NCBI GenBank assembly: GCA_017415775.1
Contig: JAFQFC010000021.1
Coordinates: 1 to 33,615 of the forward strand
Origin: Oscillospiraceae bacterium
GTDB taxonomy: Bacteria > Bacillota > Clostridia > Oscillospirales > Oscillospiraceae
Direction of reading: 5' to 3'
DNA: 33,615 nt
Below, in pieces: positions 16,452 to 24,380 of the stretch. The position numbers and the translations under genes were made by a program. How positions within the stretch are numbered: the first letter of the stretch is position 1; each line of letters starts with the position of its first letter. The notes beneath the pieces are model-generated. The model worked only from the letters and a program-made list of their open reading frames with translations. It made no database searches and was not told the DNA's origin.

Positions 16452-16478
16452 CCCGGGAGAGGGGTTACCTCTCCCGGG
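16452..16478. repeat. Perfect hairpin, copy 2 (11-bp arms, loop GGTTA)
   Basis: Arms CCCGGGAGAGG (16452-16462) and CCTCTCCCGGG (16468-16478) around loop GGTTA, followed by ACGATAAAA. The about 35 bases before each copy also align loosely (CTTTCGCATTGCCC versus CTCTTGCATTTCCC), so the two are diverged direct repeats in which only the loop is flipped. Confidence 0.9.
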
Positions 16479-16585
16479 ACGATAAAAACCGGCCGCTATA
16501 GCCCCAGTTATTTCCAATTCCTTTCCGCCCAATTTTGCCCTCGCAGCTATACATAGCCGCAAGAGACCTCACGAAAGGAGCCGCC

Positions 16586-16912
16586 ATGAACCGCTATCCC
16601 ATCACCATTGACGAAAACGGCTGCGCCGTGCTGTGCACTGCGCTGCGCCAGCAGTTGGGCGACACCGTGGTGGTCACCCTCGGCAAGGATCGATCGCTGC
16701 AGTTTTACTCTGCCGCAGAATGGTCTGCCGGTCTTGATCGCCTGACCCCCGAGGCGCTGCGCCGGATGCGGCCCATGATCGCCTCCGCCGCACAGCTGGA
16801 TCTCGCCGCTGACGCCGTCTCCCTCCCCGCCGCACTGCTGGCCTATGCACAGCTGGAAGGCAGCGCCGTTCTGCATGAGGAAGAGGGCTGTTGGTATCTC
16901 TGCGCCGAATAA
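16586..16912 (+). CDS. Degenerate MraZ-like (AbrB-fold) protein
   Basis: A 108-aa protein that can be laid over the MraZ pattern of two AbrB-like halves: IDENGCAVLCTALRQQLGDTVVVTLGKDRSLQFYSAAEW, then LDRLTPEALRRMRPMIASAAQLDLAADAVSLPAALLAYAQL and a final beta strand. True MraZ carries a D-x-x-x-R motif in each half (DxKGR, DxxGR); here these read DENGC and DLAAD, so both Arg are lost and DNA binding as in MraZ is doubtful. It is also about 35 residues shorter and far from a division cluster. GAAAGGAG precedes the ATG 16586. It converges on the retron RT and shares its terminator. Family call is by pattern only. Confidence 0.5.
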   Translation: MNRYPITIDENGCAVLCTALRQQLGDTVVVTLGKDRSLQFYSAAEWSAGLDRLTPEALRRMRPMIASAAQLDLAADAVSLPAALLAYAQLEGSAVLHEEEGCWYLCAE

Positions 16913-16933
16913 CGCACTTTTTGACAGCAAAAA

Positions 16934-16966
16934 AGGACTGACGCCATGCGTCAGTCCTCTTTTTAT
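16934..16966. terminator. Bidirectional terminator between the MraZ-like gene and the retron RT
   Basis: Stem AGGACTGACGC (16934-16944) with GCGTCAGTCCT (16948-16958) and a three-base loop, with CTTTTTAT on the plus side and, on the minus strand, TTTTTTGC. It lies 22 bases after the plus gene and 12 bases after the RT stop at 16971, so it ends both transcripts. Confidence 0.9.
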
Positions 16967-16970
16967 GCAT

Positions 16971-18068
16971 TTATGCACTCCACCAGAAGGGCATGCCCCG
17001 GTGCAGCCGATGCAGGCCGGTCAGCAATTCCAGCCGGGCCCGCAGGGCCTGCTGGTCCATGGGGTTCACCTGCAAAATGTAGCCCACCTTACCCAACAGA
17101 TGCAGGGCATACGGCTCCTGCCCGCCGGCCTCCTGCACGCCCTGTGCATCCGCTCCGTAGCGTTTCAGGTAATGGAGCTTCTGCCGCACCTCTCGGCGGT
17201 AGCGGCGGGAGACCTGCACCTTCTCGTTGACGGACAGGCCCAGCACCGCCATATGGCGGCCCTGCCGGATGATGCGGGTCTTGTCCCTGTTCAGTTCAAA
17301 GCCCTCCGACCGGAGGAAGTCCCGGGCCAGCTTCACGATCCGTGCAGCGTCGGCGCTGCGGTCGCTGCTGCTGAGGTAGATGTCATCGGCGTAGCGGGTA
17401 TAGGTAAAGCCCAGCATCGCCGCCATAGCGCCAAAGGTTCCGTCCATCCCGGCCATCGCCAGATTGGACAGCGCCGGACTGGTCACCGCACCCTGGGGCA
17501 GACGGCCGTTCTCGCAGCACAGTCCTGCCAGAAAATCGCACAGCTCCTCCTCGTAGCCGGTAGCACGGTGGAGGGCGAAGGACACTTTTTCCTCCGTAAT
17601 ACTGGGGAAAAAGTCCCGGATATCCAAATGCACCAGCACCTCTGCCCCGCAATGGGGCTCGGCACAGCGGCGCAGCGGCACACCCTTACGGTAGGCGCAG
17701 GCCCGGGGCGACAGGGGCAGTCGGCTAAGGAGATTTTTGTAGATAAACCGCTGGTGATCCCGCAGTTCATAGCAGGGCACGCTGATGCGGCGCACACCGC
17801 TGCCGCCGTTCTTTCGCACCAGCATGTGGTGATAGTAGCCGCTGCCGCTTTTGGCCATCAGCAGGGCTTCCCGGTGCTGGCGCCACAGGTTTTTCCGCGA
17901 GGTCTCGCCGTGGCACTTCCAAAGAGTATACGACAGGGGCGACCACAGCGGCGGAAGGCCTTCCTTGACCTCCTCCATGTCCGGCACCTCGTCGGGCCGA
18001 AACCGTGCCTGCATCAGCACCTGCAGATCCGCTGCAGAAAACAGCACCTGCTTCCCTTCCCATTTCAT
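16971..18068 (-). CDS. Retron-type reverse transcriptase
   Basis: A 365-aa RT. Catalytic blocks in order: LDIRDFFPSI (148-157, first Asp), LPQGAVTSPALSN (190-202), YTRYADDIYLSSS with YADD at 226-229, and a C-terminal thumb (LLGKVGYILQVNP, 324-336). Retron marks: RRCAEPHC at 133-140 fits the NAxxH region just before the first Asp block, and VLGLSVN at 275-281 fits the VTG region followed by a basic RRYRREVR stretch; both differ slightly from the usual retron residues. There is no maturase, endonuclease or fused effector domain. The start at ATG 18068 avoids the ncRNA locus just upstream. The enzyme should copy part of that RNA into msDNA attached to it through a 2'-5' bond. Its own terminator lies 12 bases behind. 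Confidence 0.92.
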   Translation of the reverse strand: MKWEGKQVLFSAADLQVLMQARFRPDEVPDMEEVKEGLPPLWSPLSYTLWKCHGETSRKNLWRQHREALLMAKSGSGYYHHMLVRKNGGSGVRRISVPCYELRDHQRFIYKNLLSRLPLSPRACAYRKGVPLRRCAEPHCGAEVLVHLDIRDFFPSITEEKVSFALHRATGYEEELCDFLAGLCCENGRLPQGAVTSPALSNLAMAGMDGTFGAMAAMLGFTYTRYADDIYLSSSDRSADAARIVKLARDFLRSEGFELNRDKTRIIRQGRHMAVLGLSVNEKVQVSRRYRREVRQKLHYLKRYGADAQGVQEAGGQEPYALHLLGKVGYILQVNPMDQQALRARLELLTGLHRLHRGMPFWWSA

Positions 18069-18127
18069 CGCTCCATCGCCCCTTTCCCGCTGATTTTCGT
18101 CTGTTTTTTCTTCCGGAGAAGATAATA

Positions 18128-18145
18128 CGGCGGGGAAATGATGTA
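18128..18145 (-). repeat. Retron a2 repeat (3' arm)
   Basis: The 18 bases are the exact reverse complement of 18266-18283. Pairing of the two arms closes the ncRNA and places the priming G at 18265 next to the 3' end of the msd template. Confidence 0.88.
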
Positions 18146-18265
18146 CTGCTTCAGGGTACGATTCCACGGAAAGAAGCTTTCCGTGCGAATCGTTGGTCCG
18201 CAAACTGCAAATCGGAGCGGCGACTCGCCGCCCCCGTGCCGGCACAAAACGCAGGTCACTAAGGC

Positions 18266-18283
18266 TACATCATTTCCCCGCCG
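18266..18283 (-). repeat. Retron a1 repeat (5' arm)
   Basis: Perfect 18-bp complement of the arm at 18128-18145. A separate small hairpin (GCCGCC/GGCGGC, 18303-18286) stands just before it in the leader. Confidence 0.88.
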
Positions 18284-18325
18284 AAGCCGCCTCCCGTGGC
18301 GGCCGCAGTTGGTCTTTGTACTTGC

Positions 18326-18354
18326 ATTATAGCACCGGTAATTCTTCCCTGCAA
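18326..18354 (-). promoter_or_regulatory. Promoter of the retron ncRNA-RT transcript
   Basis: On the minus strand TTGCAG (18349-18354), a spacer of exactly 17 bases, and TATAAT (18326-18331). Transcription would begin near 18318, about 35 bases before a1. Such a strong constitutive-type promoter fits production of an abundant structural RNA. The rest of the gap up to 18421 holds no other clear signal. Confidence 0.8.
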
Positions 18355-18421
18355 TCCCGTATTCCCCGAATGGCTGCCAAAATTTTCTCAAAAAGTTTGT
18401 GCATTATGCTAATAAACGACA

Positions 18422-18454
18422 GATGCGCACAGCCCGGAAAGGGCTGTGCGCATC
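18422..18454 (-). terminator. Terminator-like hairpin after the CoA-transferase gene
   Basis: A 14-bp perfect stem (GATGCGCACAGCCC at 18422-18435 with GGGCTGTGCGCATC at 18441-18454) and a five-base loop, 17 bases after the gene's stop on the minus strand. The following T tract is weak (TGTCGTTTATT), but the stem is very stable. It separates the nifJ-but operon from the retron. Confidence 0.75.
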
Positions 18455-18470
18455 ACGTTTGTATGTTTTT

Positions 18471-19811
18471 TTACCGCTGGTTGGACCGGCGCCAGATTTT
18501 CATGCGCTCCGCCTCACGGATCAGGTCCTCCCGGAAGTCCGGGTGGGCAATGGAAATGATCTTCTCGGCACGCTGCCAGGTGGCGGCGCCCTTCAGGTTC
18601 ACCGCACCGTACTCCGTCACCAGATAGTGGGTGTTGCAGCGGGTATCGGTGACCACCGAGCCTTCCTTCAGGGTGGGGCGGATGCGGCTTTGCACCACAC
18701 CGTTTCTGTCGGTCATGGTGGAAGAGCAGCAGATAAAGCTCTTGCCGCCGGGGGACATATAGGCGCCCAGCACAAAGTCCAGCTGACCGCCGGAGCCGCT
18801 GATGTGGCGCACGCCGGAGCTTTCGGCGTTGACCTGACCGAAGAGATCCACGTCCACGGCGTTGTTGATGGAGATGAAGTTCTCCAGCTGGGCCATCACC
18901 CGGGCATCGTTGGTATAATCCACCGAGGTGGACAGACACTCCGGATTCTCATGGAGATAATCGTACAGCTTCTGGGTACCCATGCCGAAGGCATAGACCT
19001 GCAGGCCTCTGTCGATGCTCTTATGGCGGCCGGTGATTTTTCCGGCACGGGCCATGTCCACAAAGGCGTCCACATACATTTCGGTGTGGATGCCCAGATC
19101 CTTCAGGTCAGACTGGGCGATCAGCGTACCCACGGCATTGGGCATACCGCCGATGCCCAGCTGCAGGCAGGCGCCGTTGGGGATCTGCTCCACCACCAGC
19201 CGGGCCACCGCCCGGTCCACTTCGCTGGGATTGGCAGGAGGCAGCTGACGCAGAGGCTGTTGGCCCGCCTCCACCACGAAGTCTACTTCAGAGATATGGA
19301 TGCGGCTGGCCTCCGTGCCGAAGCAGCGGGGCTGGCACTCGTTGACCTCCACGATCACATACTCGGACCGCTCGCACACCGCCTGCAGATGGGAGGTGCT
19401 CAGGCCGAAGCTGAAATAGCCCTCCTCATCCATGGGTGCCACCTGCAGCATGGCGGCACGGATGGGGTCCACGTTTTCCCGGTAGTAACGGGGAAGCTCG
19501 GAGTAGCGCAGAGGGATGTACCAGGCGATGCCTTCTTCCATCATCTTGCGTTCCAGACCGCTGAAGTGCCAGGAGTGCCAGGTAAAATGCTCCGCCGTAT
19601 CGGGAACAGAGAACATCTTGGGCCGCCAGGTCAACACCGCACCGCGGGCCTTCACATCATACAATTCTTCCCAGCGCTCCGCCAGAGCGGCATCCAGCGT
19701 TTCCGGGGCACTGGCGCACCAGCCGAAGTCGATCCAGTCACCGCTGCGGACCACCTGCACAGCCTCCCGGGCCGTACGGAGCTTGCGCTGATATTCTTCT
19801 CTATAGTTCAT
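18471..19811 (-). CDS. but: Butyryl-CoA:acetate CoA-transferase
   Basis: A 446-aa family I CoA-transferase. It follows the layout of the butyryl-CoA:acetate enzymes of Faecalibacterium and Roseburia nearly throughout: [10 protein letters not shown] start, [41 protein letters not shown] (glycine-rich CoA loop, near residues 214-226), [45 protein letters not shown] and the end IWRRSN. It moves CoA from butyryl-CoA to acetate, releasing butyrate and regenerating acetyl-CoA in the cytosol. The ATG at 19811 is four bases after the nifJ stop, so both are one operon. 4-Hydroxybutyrate CoA-transferases are close relatives, but the match in detail favours butyrate. Confidence 0.88.
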   Translation of the reverse strand: MNYREEYQRKLRTAREAVQVVRSGDWIDFGWCASAPETLDAALAERWEELYDVKARGAVLTWRPKMFSVPDTAEHFTWHSWHFSGLERKMMEEGIAWYIPLRYSELPRYYRENVDPIRAAMLQVAPMDEEGYFSFGLSTSHLQAVCERSEYVIVEVNECQPRCFGTEASRIHISEVDFVVEAGQQPLRQLPPANPSEVDRAVARLVVEQIPNGACLQLGIGGMPNAVGTLIAQSDLKDLGIHTEMYVDAFVDMARAGKITGRHKSIDRGLQVYAFGMGTQKLYDYLHENPECLSTSVDYTNDARVMAQLENFISINNAVDVDLFGQVNAESSGVRHISGSGGQLDFVLGAYMSPGGKSFICCSSTMTDRNGVVQSRIRPTLKEGSVVTDTRCNTHYLVTEYGAVNLKGAATWQRAEKIISIAHPDFREDLIREAERMKIWRRSNQR

Positions 19812-19815
19812 CGGC

Positions 19816-22800
19816 TTACTCCTGTTCCGCCAGCTTGCGATAGCTCTCATAGCGCTCCTTGGCCTGCTTGGCAGCCTCGGCAAAGAGAGTCTCGGCATTC
19901 AGCGGGAAGGTGCGGTGCAGGGATGCGTAGCGCACCTCGCCGGCCAGGAACTCCTGATAGCTCATGGTGGGTTCCTTGGAATCCAGCGTGAACTTAAACT
20001 TCTCCTTGGCAGGATTGTAGCGGTACAGGGGCCAGTAGCCGGAATCCACCGCACGCTTCATCTCGGCCTGCACCTGATCCATACCGGACTTGATGCCGTG
20101 GTTGATGCAGGGTGCGTAGGCGATGATCAGGGAGGGGCCGGGATAGGCCTCGGCCTCGGTAATGGCCTTCAGCAGCTGGTTGGGATCGGCACCCATGGCC
20201 ACGCTGGCCACATAGCAGTTGCCGTAAGCCATCATCATCTTGCCCAGATCCTTCTTGCCGGTCTTCTTGCCGGAGGCCTGGAACTGTGCCACAGCGCCCA
20301 GAGGCGTGGCCTTACTGCTCTGGCCGCCGGTATTGGAGTAGACCTCCGTATCCACGATGAGGATGTTGATGTCCTCGCCCATGGCGATCACGTGGTCCAG
20401 ACCGCCGAAACCGATATCGTAGGCCCAGCCGTCGCCGCCATACATCCACACGGGCTGCTTGGCCAGATGCTCACGATGGCGCAGGATCAGCTTGCGCAGC
20501 TCGCCGGCACGGTCGGTCAGCTCCATGGGTTCCAGGGCTGCCAGCAGCTTCTCGGAGGCAGGCAGAGAGGCATTGAAGTCATTGAAGGCTTCCAGCCATT
20601 CCGTGATGACCTCTTCCAGCATGGGCTCGATGCTCTTCAGCTCCTCCAGCCAGGCGCGGGTCTTATAGCGCTGCTGCTTGACGGACAGATACATACCCAG
20701 GCTGAACTCGGCATTGTTTTCAAAGAGGGAGTTGCTCCATGCGGGGCCTCTGCCCTGCTTGTTGATGGTATAGGGGATGGACGGCATGGCAGCGCCCCAG
20801 GCCTGAGAGCAGCCGGTGGCGTTGGCCCAGTACATGCGGTCACCGTACAGCTGGGTCAGAAGCTTGGCGTAGGGAGTCTCGCCGCAGCCGGCGCAGGCGC
20901 CGGAGAATTCGCACAGAGGCTGGCGGAACTGGCTGCCCTTCACCGTCTCGGGACGGAAGGCCTGCTTTTCGGTGATGGTCAGGCCATACTCCCAGGCGTC
21001 GGTGACGGTCAGCTCCCGCTCCACACGCTCCATCCGCAGCGCCTTGCCGGTCATGGGGCAGGACGCCACGCAGCTGCCGCAGCCGGTGCAGTCCATATCG
21101 CTGATCTGCAGGGAGAACTGCAGGCCCTTGGCGCCCTTGGCAGGAGCAGTAACAAAACCCTCGGGGGCGTTGGCGGCCTCCGCCTCATCCAGCAGGTAGG
21201 GCCGGATCACGGCGTGGGGGCAAACAAAGGAGCAGCGGTTGCACTGGATGCAGGCGGTGGCATCCCACACCGGCAGGCGGGTGGCGATACCACGCTTCTC
21301 CCAGGCGGTGGTGCCCAGAGGCATGGTACCGTCTTCGTAGCCGATAAAGGTGGAAACGGGCAGGTCGTCGCCCTTCAGAGCGTTGCAGGGACGCAGGATC
21401 TTCTCAATGAAATCAGGAGCAGCCTTGCCGGGTGCAGCAGGCGCATCCTCCGCCGTCAGCCAGCTCTCGGGCACGCTCACCACGGTGACGCCCTGCACGC
21501 CTTCGTCGATGGCGGCCAGATTCATCCGCACCACGGCGTCGCCCTTCTTGGCGAAGGTCTTTTCCGCCGCCGCCTTCATGTAGCCGATGGCCTCATCCAT
21601 AGGAATGATATCCGCCAGAGAGAAGAAGGCAGCCTGCAGCACCATGCTGGCATGGTCACCCAGACCCAGCCGGTTGGCGATGCCGTTGGCGTCAATGATG
21701 CACAGCTTGGCCTTCTTTTCGGCCAGACCCCGCTTGACGGCGGCAGGCAGCTTTTCATCCAGCTCCTCTGCCGTCCAGCGGCAGTTCAGCAGGAAGGTAC
21801 CGCCCTGCTTCAGCTCGCTGACAATGTCGTACTTATTCAGGAAGGACTGGTTGTGGCATGCCACAAAGTCCGCATCCTTCACCAGGTAGGACGAGAGGAT
21901 GGGGCTGGCGCCGAAACGCAGGTGGCTGCGGGTGATACCGAAGGACTTCTTGGTGTCGTACTCAAAATAAGCCTGGGTATAGAGATCGGTGTTGTTGCCG
22001 ATGATCTTGATGGAGTTCTTGTTGGCACCCACGGTACCGTCGCTGCCCAGACCCCAGAACTTGCAGCTGACCATACCGGTCTGCTCCAGTGCCAGCGCCT
22101 CGCCCACAGGCAGGGAGCGGAAGGTCACATCGTCCTCGATGCCCACGCTGAAGCCGTTCATGGGCTCAGGCTGCTTGATGTGGTCAAACACCGCCTTGAT
22201 CTGTGCGGGGGTGGTGTCCTTGGAGCTGAGGCCGTAGCGGCCGCCCACGATGTAAGGTGCGTCGCTGCGGTTGGCATAGGAGGCGCAGACAGACAGGTAC
22301 ATAGGCTCGCCGGCAGCGCCCATCTCCTTGCAGCGGTCCAGCACCGCCACCTTCTTCACCGTGGCAGGCAGTGCGGCACGCAGATGCTCGGCGGAGAAGG
22401 GATTGAAGAGGTGCACCTGCACGAAGCCCACCTTCTCGCCCCGGGCGTTCAGGTATTCCACCGTCTCACGGATGGCACCGCTGACAGAGCCCATGGCCAC
22501 GATGACCCGCTCGGCGTCGGGTGCGCCGTAGTAGTTGAAGATGTGGTAATCCTCGCCGGTGACGGCGTTGATCTTCTGCATGTAGTCTTCCACCACCTCG
22601 GGCAGCGCATCGTAGAAGCGGTTGTTGGCCTCGCGGAACTGGAAGTACACGTCCGGGTTCTGCACCGTATTGCGCAGAGAGGGATGGTAGGGATTCAGGG
22701 CCGACTCACGGAAGCGACGCACGGCATCCCAGTCCATCAGCTCGTGGAACGTCTCATAGGGAATGGCACGGATCTTCTGGATCTCATGGCTGGTACGGAA

Positions 22801-23331
22801 GCCGTCAAAGAAATGCATGAAGGGCACACGGCTGTGGACGGCGGCCAGATGGGCCACACCGGCCAGATCCATGACCTCCTGCACGCTGCCGGTGGACAGC
22901 ATGGCGAAGCCGGTCTGACGGCAGTTCATCACGTCGCTGTGGTCGCCGAAAATGGACATGGCGTGGGTGCCCACCGTACGGGATGCCACATGCAGAACGG
23001 CGGGCTGACGGGTACCGCTGATGCGGTGCAGCACCGGGATCATCAGCATCAGGCCCTGGGAAGAGGTAAAGGTGGTGGCCAGAGAGCCGGATTCCAGCGC
23101 ACCGTGGACGGCGCCGATGGCACCGGCCTCAGACTGCATTTCCACCAGCGTCACCGGCTGGGTGAAAAGATTCTTGCGTCCGTTGGCGGACCATTCGTCC
23201 GTCTTCTCCGCCATAGGCGAAGAGGGCGTAATGGGATAGATGGCAGCTACCTCCGAAAAGGCGTAGGCCACATAAGCGGCGGCTTCGTTGCCGTCTGCCA
23301 CCATAATGTGCTGTTTCTTTTCCATGGTCAT
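19816..23331 (-). CDS. nifJ: Pyruvate:ferredoxin (flavodoxin) oxidoreductase
   Basis: A 1171-aa single-chain PFOR, the usual length. Domains in order: N-terminal pyrimidine-binding domain ([29 protein letters not shown]), domain II/III with CoA-binding parts, a two-cluster ferredoxin domain ([12 protein letters not shown] near residue 691 and [12 protein letters not shown] near 747), the proximal-cluster segment [11 protein letters not shown] near 811, and the TPP motif [13 protein letters not shown] near 967 ending in [14 protein letters not shown]. It splits pyruvate with CoA into acetyl-CoA, CO2 and two reduced ferredoxins. ATG 23331 is chosen for GGAG nine bases upstream; an upstream TTG in frame would include that site. 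Together with but it links glycolysis to butyrate production. Confidence 0.97.
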   Translation of the reverse strand: MTMEKKQHIMVADGNEAAAYVAYAFSEVAAIYPITPSSPMAEKTDEWSANGRKNLFTQPVTLVEMQSEAGAIGAVHGALESGSLATTFTSSQGLMLMIPVLHRISGTRQPAVLHVASRTVGTHAMSIFGDHSDVMNCRQTGFAMLSTGSVQEVMDLAGVAHLAAVHSRVPFMHFFDGFRTSHEIQKIRAIPYETFHELMDWDAVRRFRESALNPYHPSLRNTVQNPDVYFQFREANNRFYDALPEVVEDYMQKINAVTGEDYHIFNYYGAPDAERVIVAMGSVSGAIRETVEYLNARGEKVGFVQVHLFNPFSAEHLRAALPATVKKVAVLDRCKEMGAAGEPMYLSVCASYANRSDAPYIVGGRYGLSSKDTTPAQIKAVFDHIKQPEPMNGFSVGIEDDVTFRSLPVGEALALEQTGMVSCKFWGLGSDGTVGANKNSIKIIGNNTDLYTQAYFEYDTKKSFGITRSHLRFGASPILSSYLVKDADFVACHNQSFLNKYDIVSELKQGGTFLLNCRWTAEELDEKLPAAVKRGLAEKKAKLCIIDANGIANRLGLGDHASMVLQAAFFSLADIIPMDEAIGYMKAAAEKTFAKKGDAVVRMNLAAIDEGVQGVTVVSVPESWLTAEDAPAAPGKAAPDFIEKILRPCNALKGDDLPVSTFIGYEDGTMPLGTTAWEKRGIATRLPVWDATACIQCNRCSFVCPHAVIRPYLLDEAEAANAPEGFVTAPAKGAKGLQFSLQISDMDCTGCGSCVASCPMTGKALRMERVERELTVTDAWEYGLTITEKQAFRPETVKGSQFRQPLCEFSGACAGCGETPYAKLLTQLYGDRMYWANATGCSQAWGAAMPSIPYTINKQGRGPAWSNSLFENNAEFSLGMYLSVKQQRYKTRAWLEELKSIEPMLEEVITEWLEAFNDFNASLPASEKLLAALEPMELTDRAGELRKLILRHREHLAKQPVWMYGGDGWAYDIGFGGLDHVIAMGEDINILIVDTEVYSNTGGQSSKATPLGAVAQFQASGKKTGKKDLGKMMMAYGNCYVASVAMGADPNQLLKAITEAEAYPGPSLIIAYAPCINHGIKSGMDQVQAEMKRAVDSGYWPLYRYNPAKEKFKFTLDSKEPTMSYQEFLAGEVRYASLHRTFPLNAETLFAEAAKQAKERYESYRKLAEQE

Positions 23332-23641
23332 GGTCACATTCTCCTTTTTTATCAAATTCGCAAAGCACGCCTGCCAACACCATGCCGCAGTTGTGCAATT
23401 TCAACATCTTCATTATAACGAATCCTTCACCGAAACGGAAGCATCGTTTTTAAATTCACAGAACTTTTTTCTCCCTTTCTCCAAGCTCGCCGGACGCTGA
23501 ATAAACACTAACCGCCAAAGTGTCTATTATCACAACTTTCTCTGCAAATTTTCCGTGAACATCTTCCCTTTTTGTTGTTTTCCCTTCTTTTTTGTCGTAT
23601 AATGCATGCTGTTGAATTTTGCGCCGAAAGGATGAATTCCC
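23332..23641. promoter_or_regulatory. Divergent promoter region between nifJ and the ABC transporter
   Basis: On the minus strand TATAAT at 23412-23417 lies about 80 bases before nifJ, with only a poor -35 match (TTCCGT). On the plus strand TTGTTT (23575-23580), a 16-base spacer and TATAAT (23597-23602) precede the ABC gene. The middle is AT-rich and holds no gene I can support. Confidence 0.55.
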
Positions 23642-24343
23642 ATGGCATTTGTGGAACTGCAGGACGTATATAAGCGCTACCGCACCGGCGAGATCGTCAC
23701 CGCTGCGGCCGACGGCGTGAACTTTCATATTGAGAAGGGCGAATTTGCCATCATCGTCGGTCCCTCCGGCGCCGGCAAGACCACCGTGCTGAACATGCTG
23801 GGCGGCATGGACACCTGCGACGAGGGCCGCATCCTCGTGGACGGGCAGGACATCGCCCAGTACAGCGACAAGCAGCTCATCACCTACCGCCGCCACGACA
23901 TCGGCTTCGTGTTCCAGTTTTACAATCTGGTGCAGAACCTGACGGCCCGGGAAAACGTGGAGCTGGCCGCCCAGATCTGCCGCGATCCCATGGATGCCGA
24001 CGAGGCGCTGGCCGCCGTAGGCCTGAGTCACCGGCTACAGAACTTCCCCGCCCAGCTCTCCGGCGGCGAGCAGCAGCGTGTGTCCATCGCCCGTGCTCTT
24101 GCCAAGCGGCCCAAGCTCCTCCTCTGCGACGAGCCCACCGGTGCGCTGGACTACCAGACCGGCAAGCAGATCCTGGCCCTGCTGCAGCATGCCTGCCGGG
24201 AAGGCGGCGTCACCGTCATCGTGGTGACTCACAACAGCGCCATCGCCCCCATGGCCGACCGGGTCATCACCATCCGCAACAGCAAGGCGGTGTCCAACAT
24301 CCACAACCCCCACCCCGCCGACGTGAACACCATCGAGTGGTAA
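23642..24343 (+). CDS. ABC transporter ATP-binding protein (MacB/LolD type)
   Basis: A 233-aa ATPase with Walker [10 protein letters not shown] (40-48), Q-loop [13 protein letters not shown] (89-101), signature LSGGEQQR (139-146), Walker B LLLCDEP (159-165) followed by the D-loop, and the switch His in VVVTHN. This is the subgroup that powers FtsX-like permeases working by mechanotransmission rather than substrate passage. The partner permease begins 37 bases downstream. GAAAGGATG precedes the ATG. The pair may export peptides or lipids, resist antimicrobials or act on the cell envelope; the sequence does not decide. Confidence 0.93.
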   Translation: MAFVELQDVYKRYRTGEIVTAAADGVNFHIEKGEFAIIVGPSGAGKTTVLNMLGGMDTCDEGRILVDGQDIAQYSDKQLITYRRHDIGFVFQFYNLVQNLTARENVELAAQICRDPMDADEALAAVGLSHRLQNFPAQLSGGEQQRVSIARALAKRPKLLLCDEPTGALDYQTGKQILALLQHACREGGVTVIVVTHNSAIAPMADRVITIRNSKAVSNIHNPHPADVNTIEW

Positions 24344-24380
24344 CACGCCCCACCTATTCCACTGAAAGGAGGTACCGGCC

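Larger units (their letters stand above)
18128..18283 (-). ncRNA. Retron msr-msd non-coding RNA
   Basis: Read on the minus strand, the locus starts with CGGCGGGGAAATGATGTA (a1, 18283-18266) and ends with its exact reverse complement (a2, 18145-18128): a perfect 18-bp inverted repeat, 156 nt end to end. Directly after a1 comes TAGC, the usual context of the priming guanosine, here at 18265. The msr part then has palindromic GTGCCGGCAC (18245-18236) and a GC hairpin GCGGCGA/TCGCCGC (18231-18217). The msd part has a long two-step hairpin: ACGATTC/GAATCGT outside and ACGGAAAG/CTTTCCGT inside with a three-base loop (18193-18158). It lies 59 bases upstream of the RT start. Position, repeat, priming G and hairpins together are the hallmarks of a retron. 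Confidence 0.88.

Noticed and set aside
16057-16478. Reading the two hairpins as ordinary rho-independent terminators or a CRISPR-like array
   Set aside because: Neither copy has a T run, there are only two copies 395 bases apart, and no spacer pattern is present.
18069-18245. An N-terminal extension of the reverse transcriptase to 18245
   Set aside because: It would run through the a2 repeat and msd hairpin, shows no RT-like sequence, and ATG 18068 gives the normal retron RT length.
16971-18470. Group II intron or diversity-generating retroelement as the source of the RT
   Set aside because: No maturase or endonuclease domain, no intron domain V-like hairpin, and no template/variable repeat pair; the a1/a2 repeat and msd hairpin fit a retron.
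19915-23418. A plus-strand open frame of over 1100 codons opposite nifJ
   Set aside because: PFOR on the minus strand is certain; the antisense product is low-complexity and has no ribosome site or promoter.
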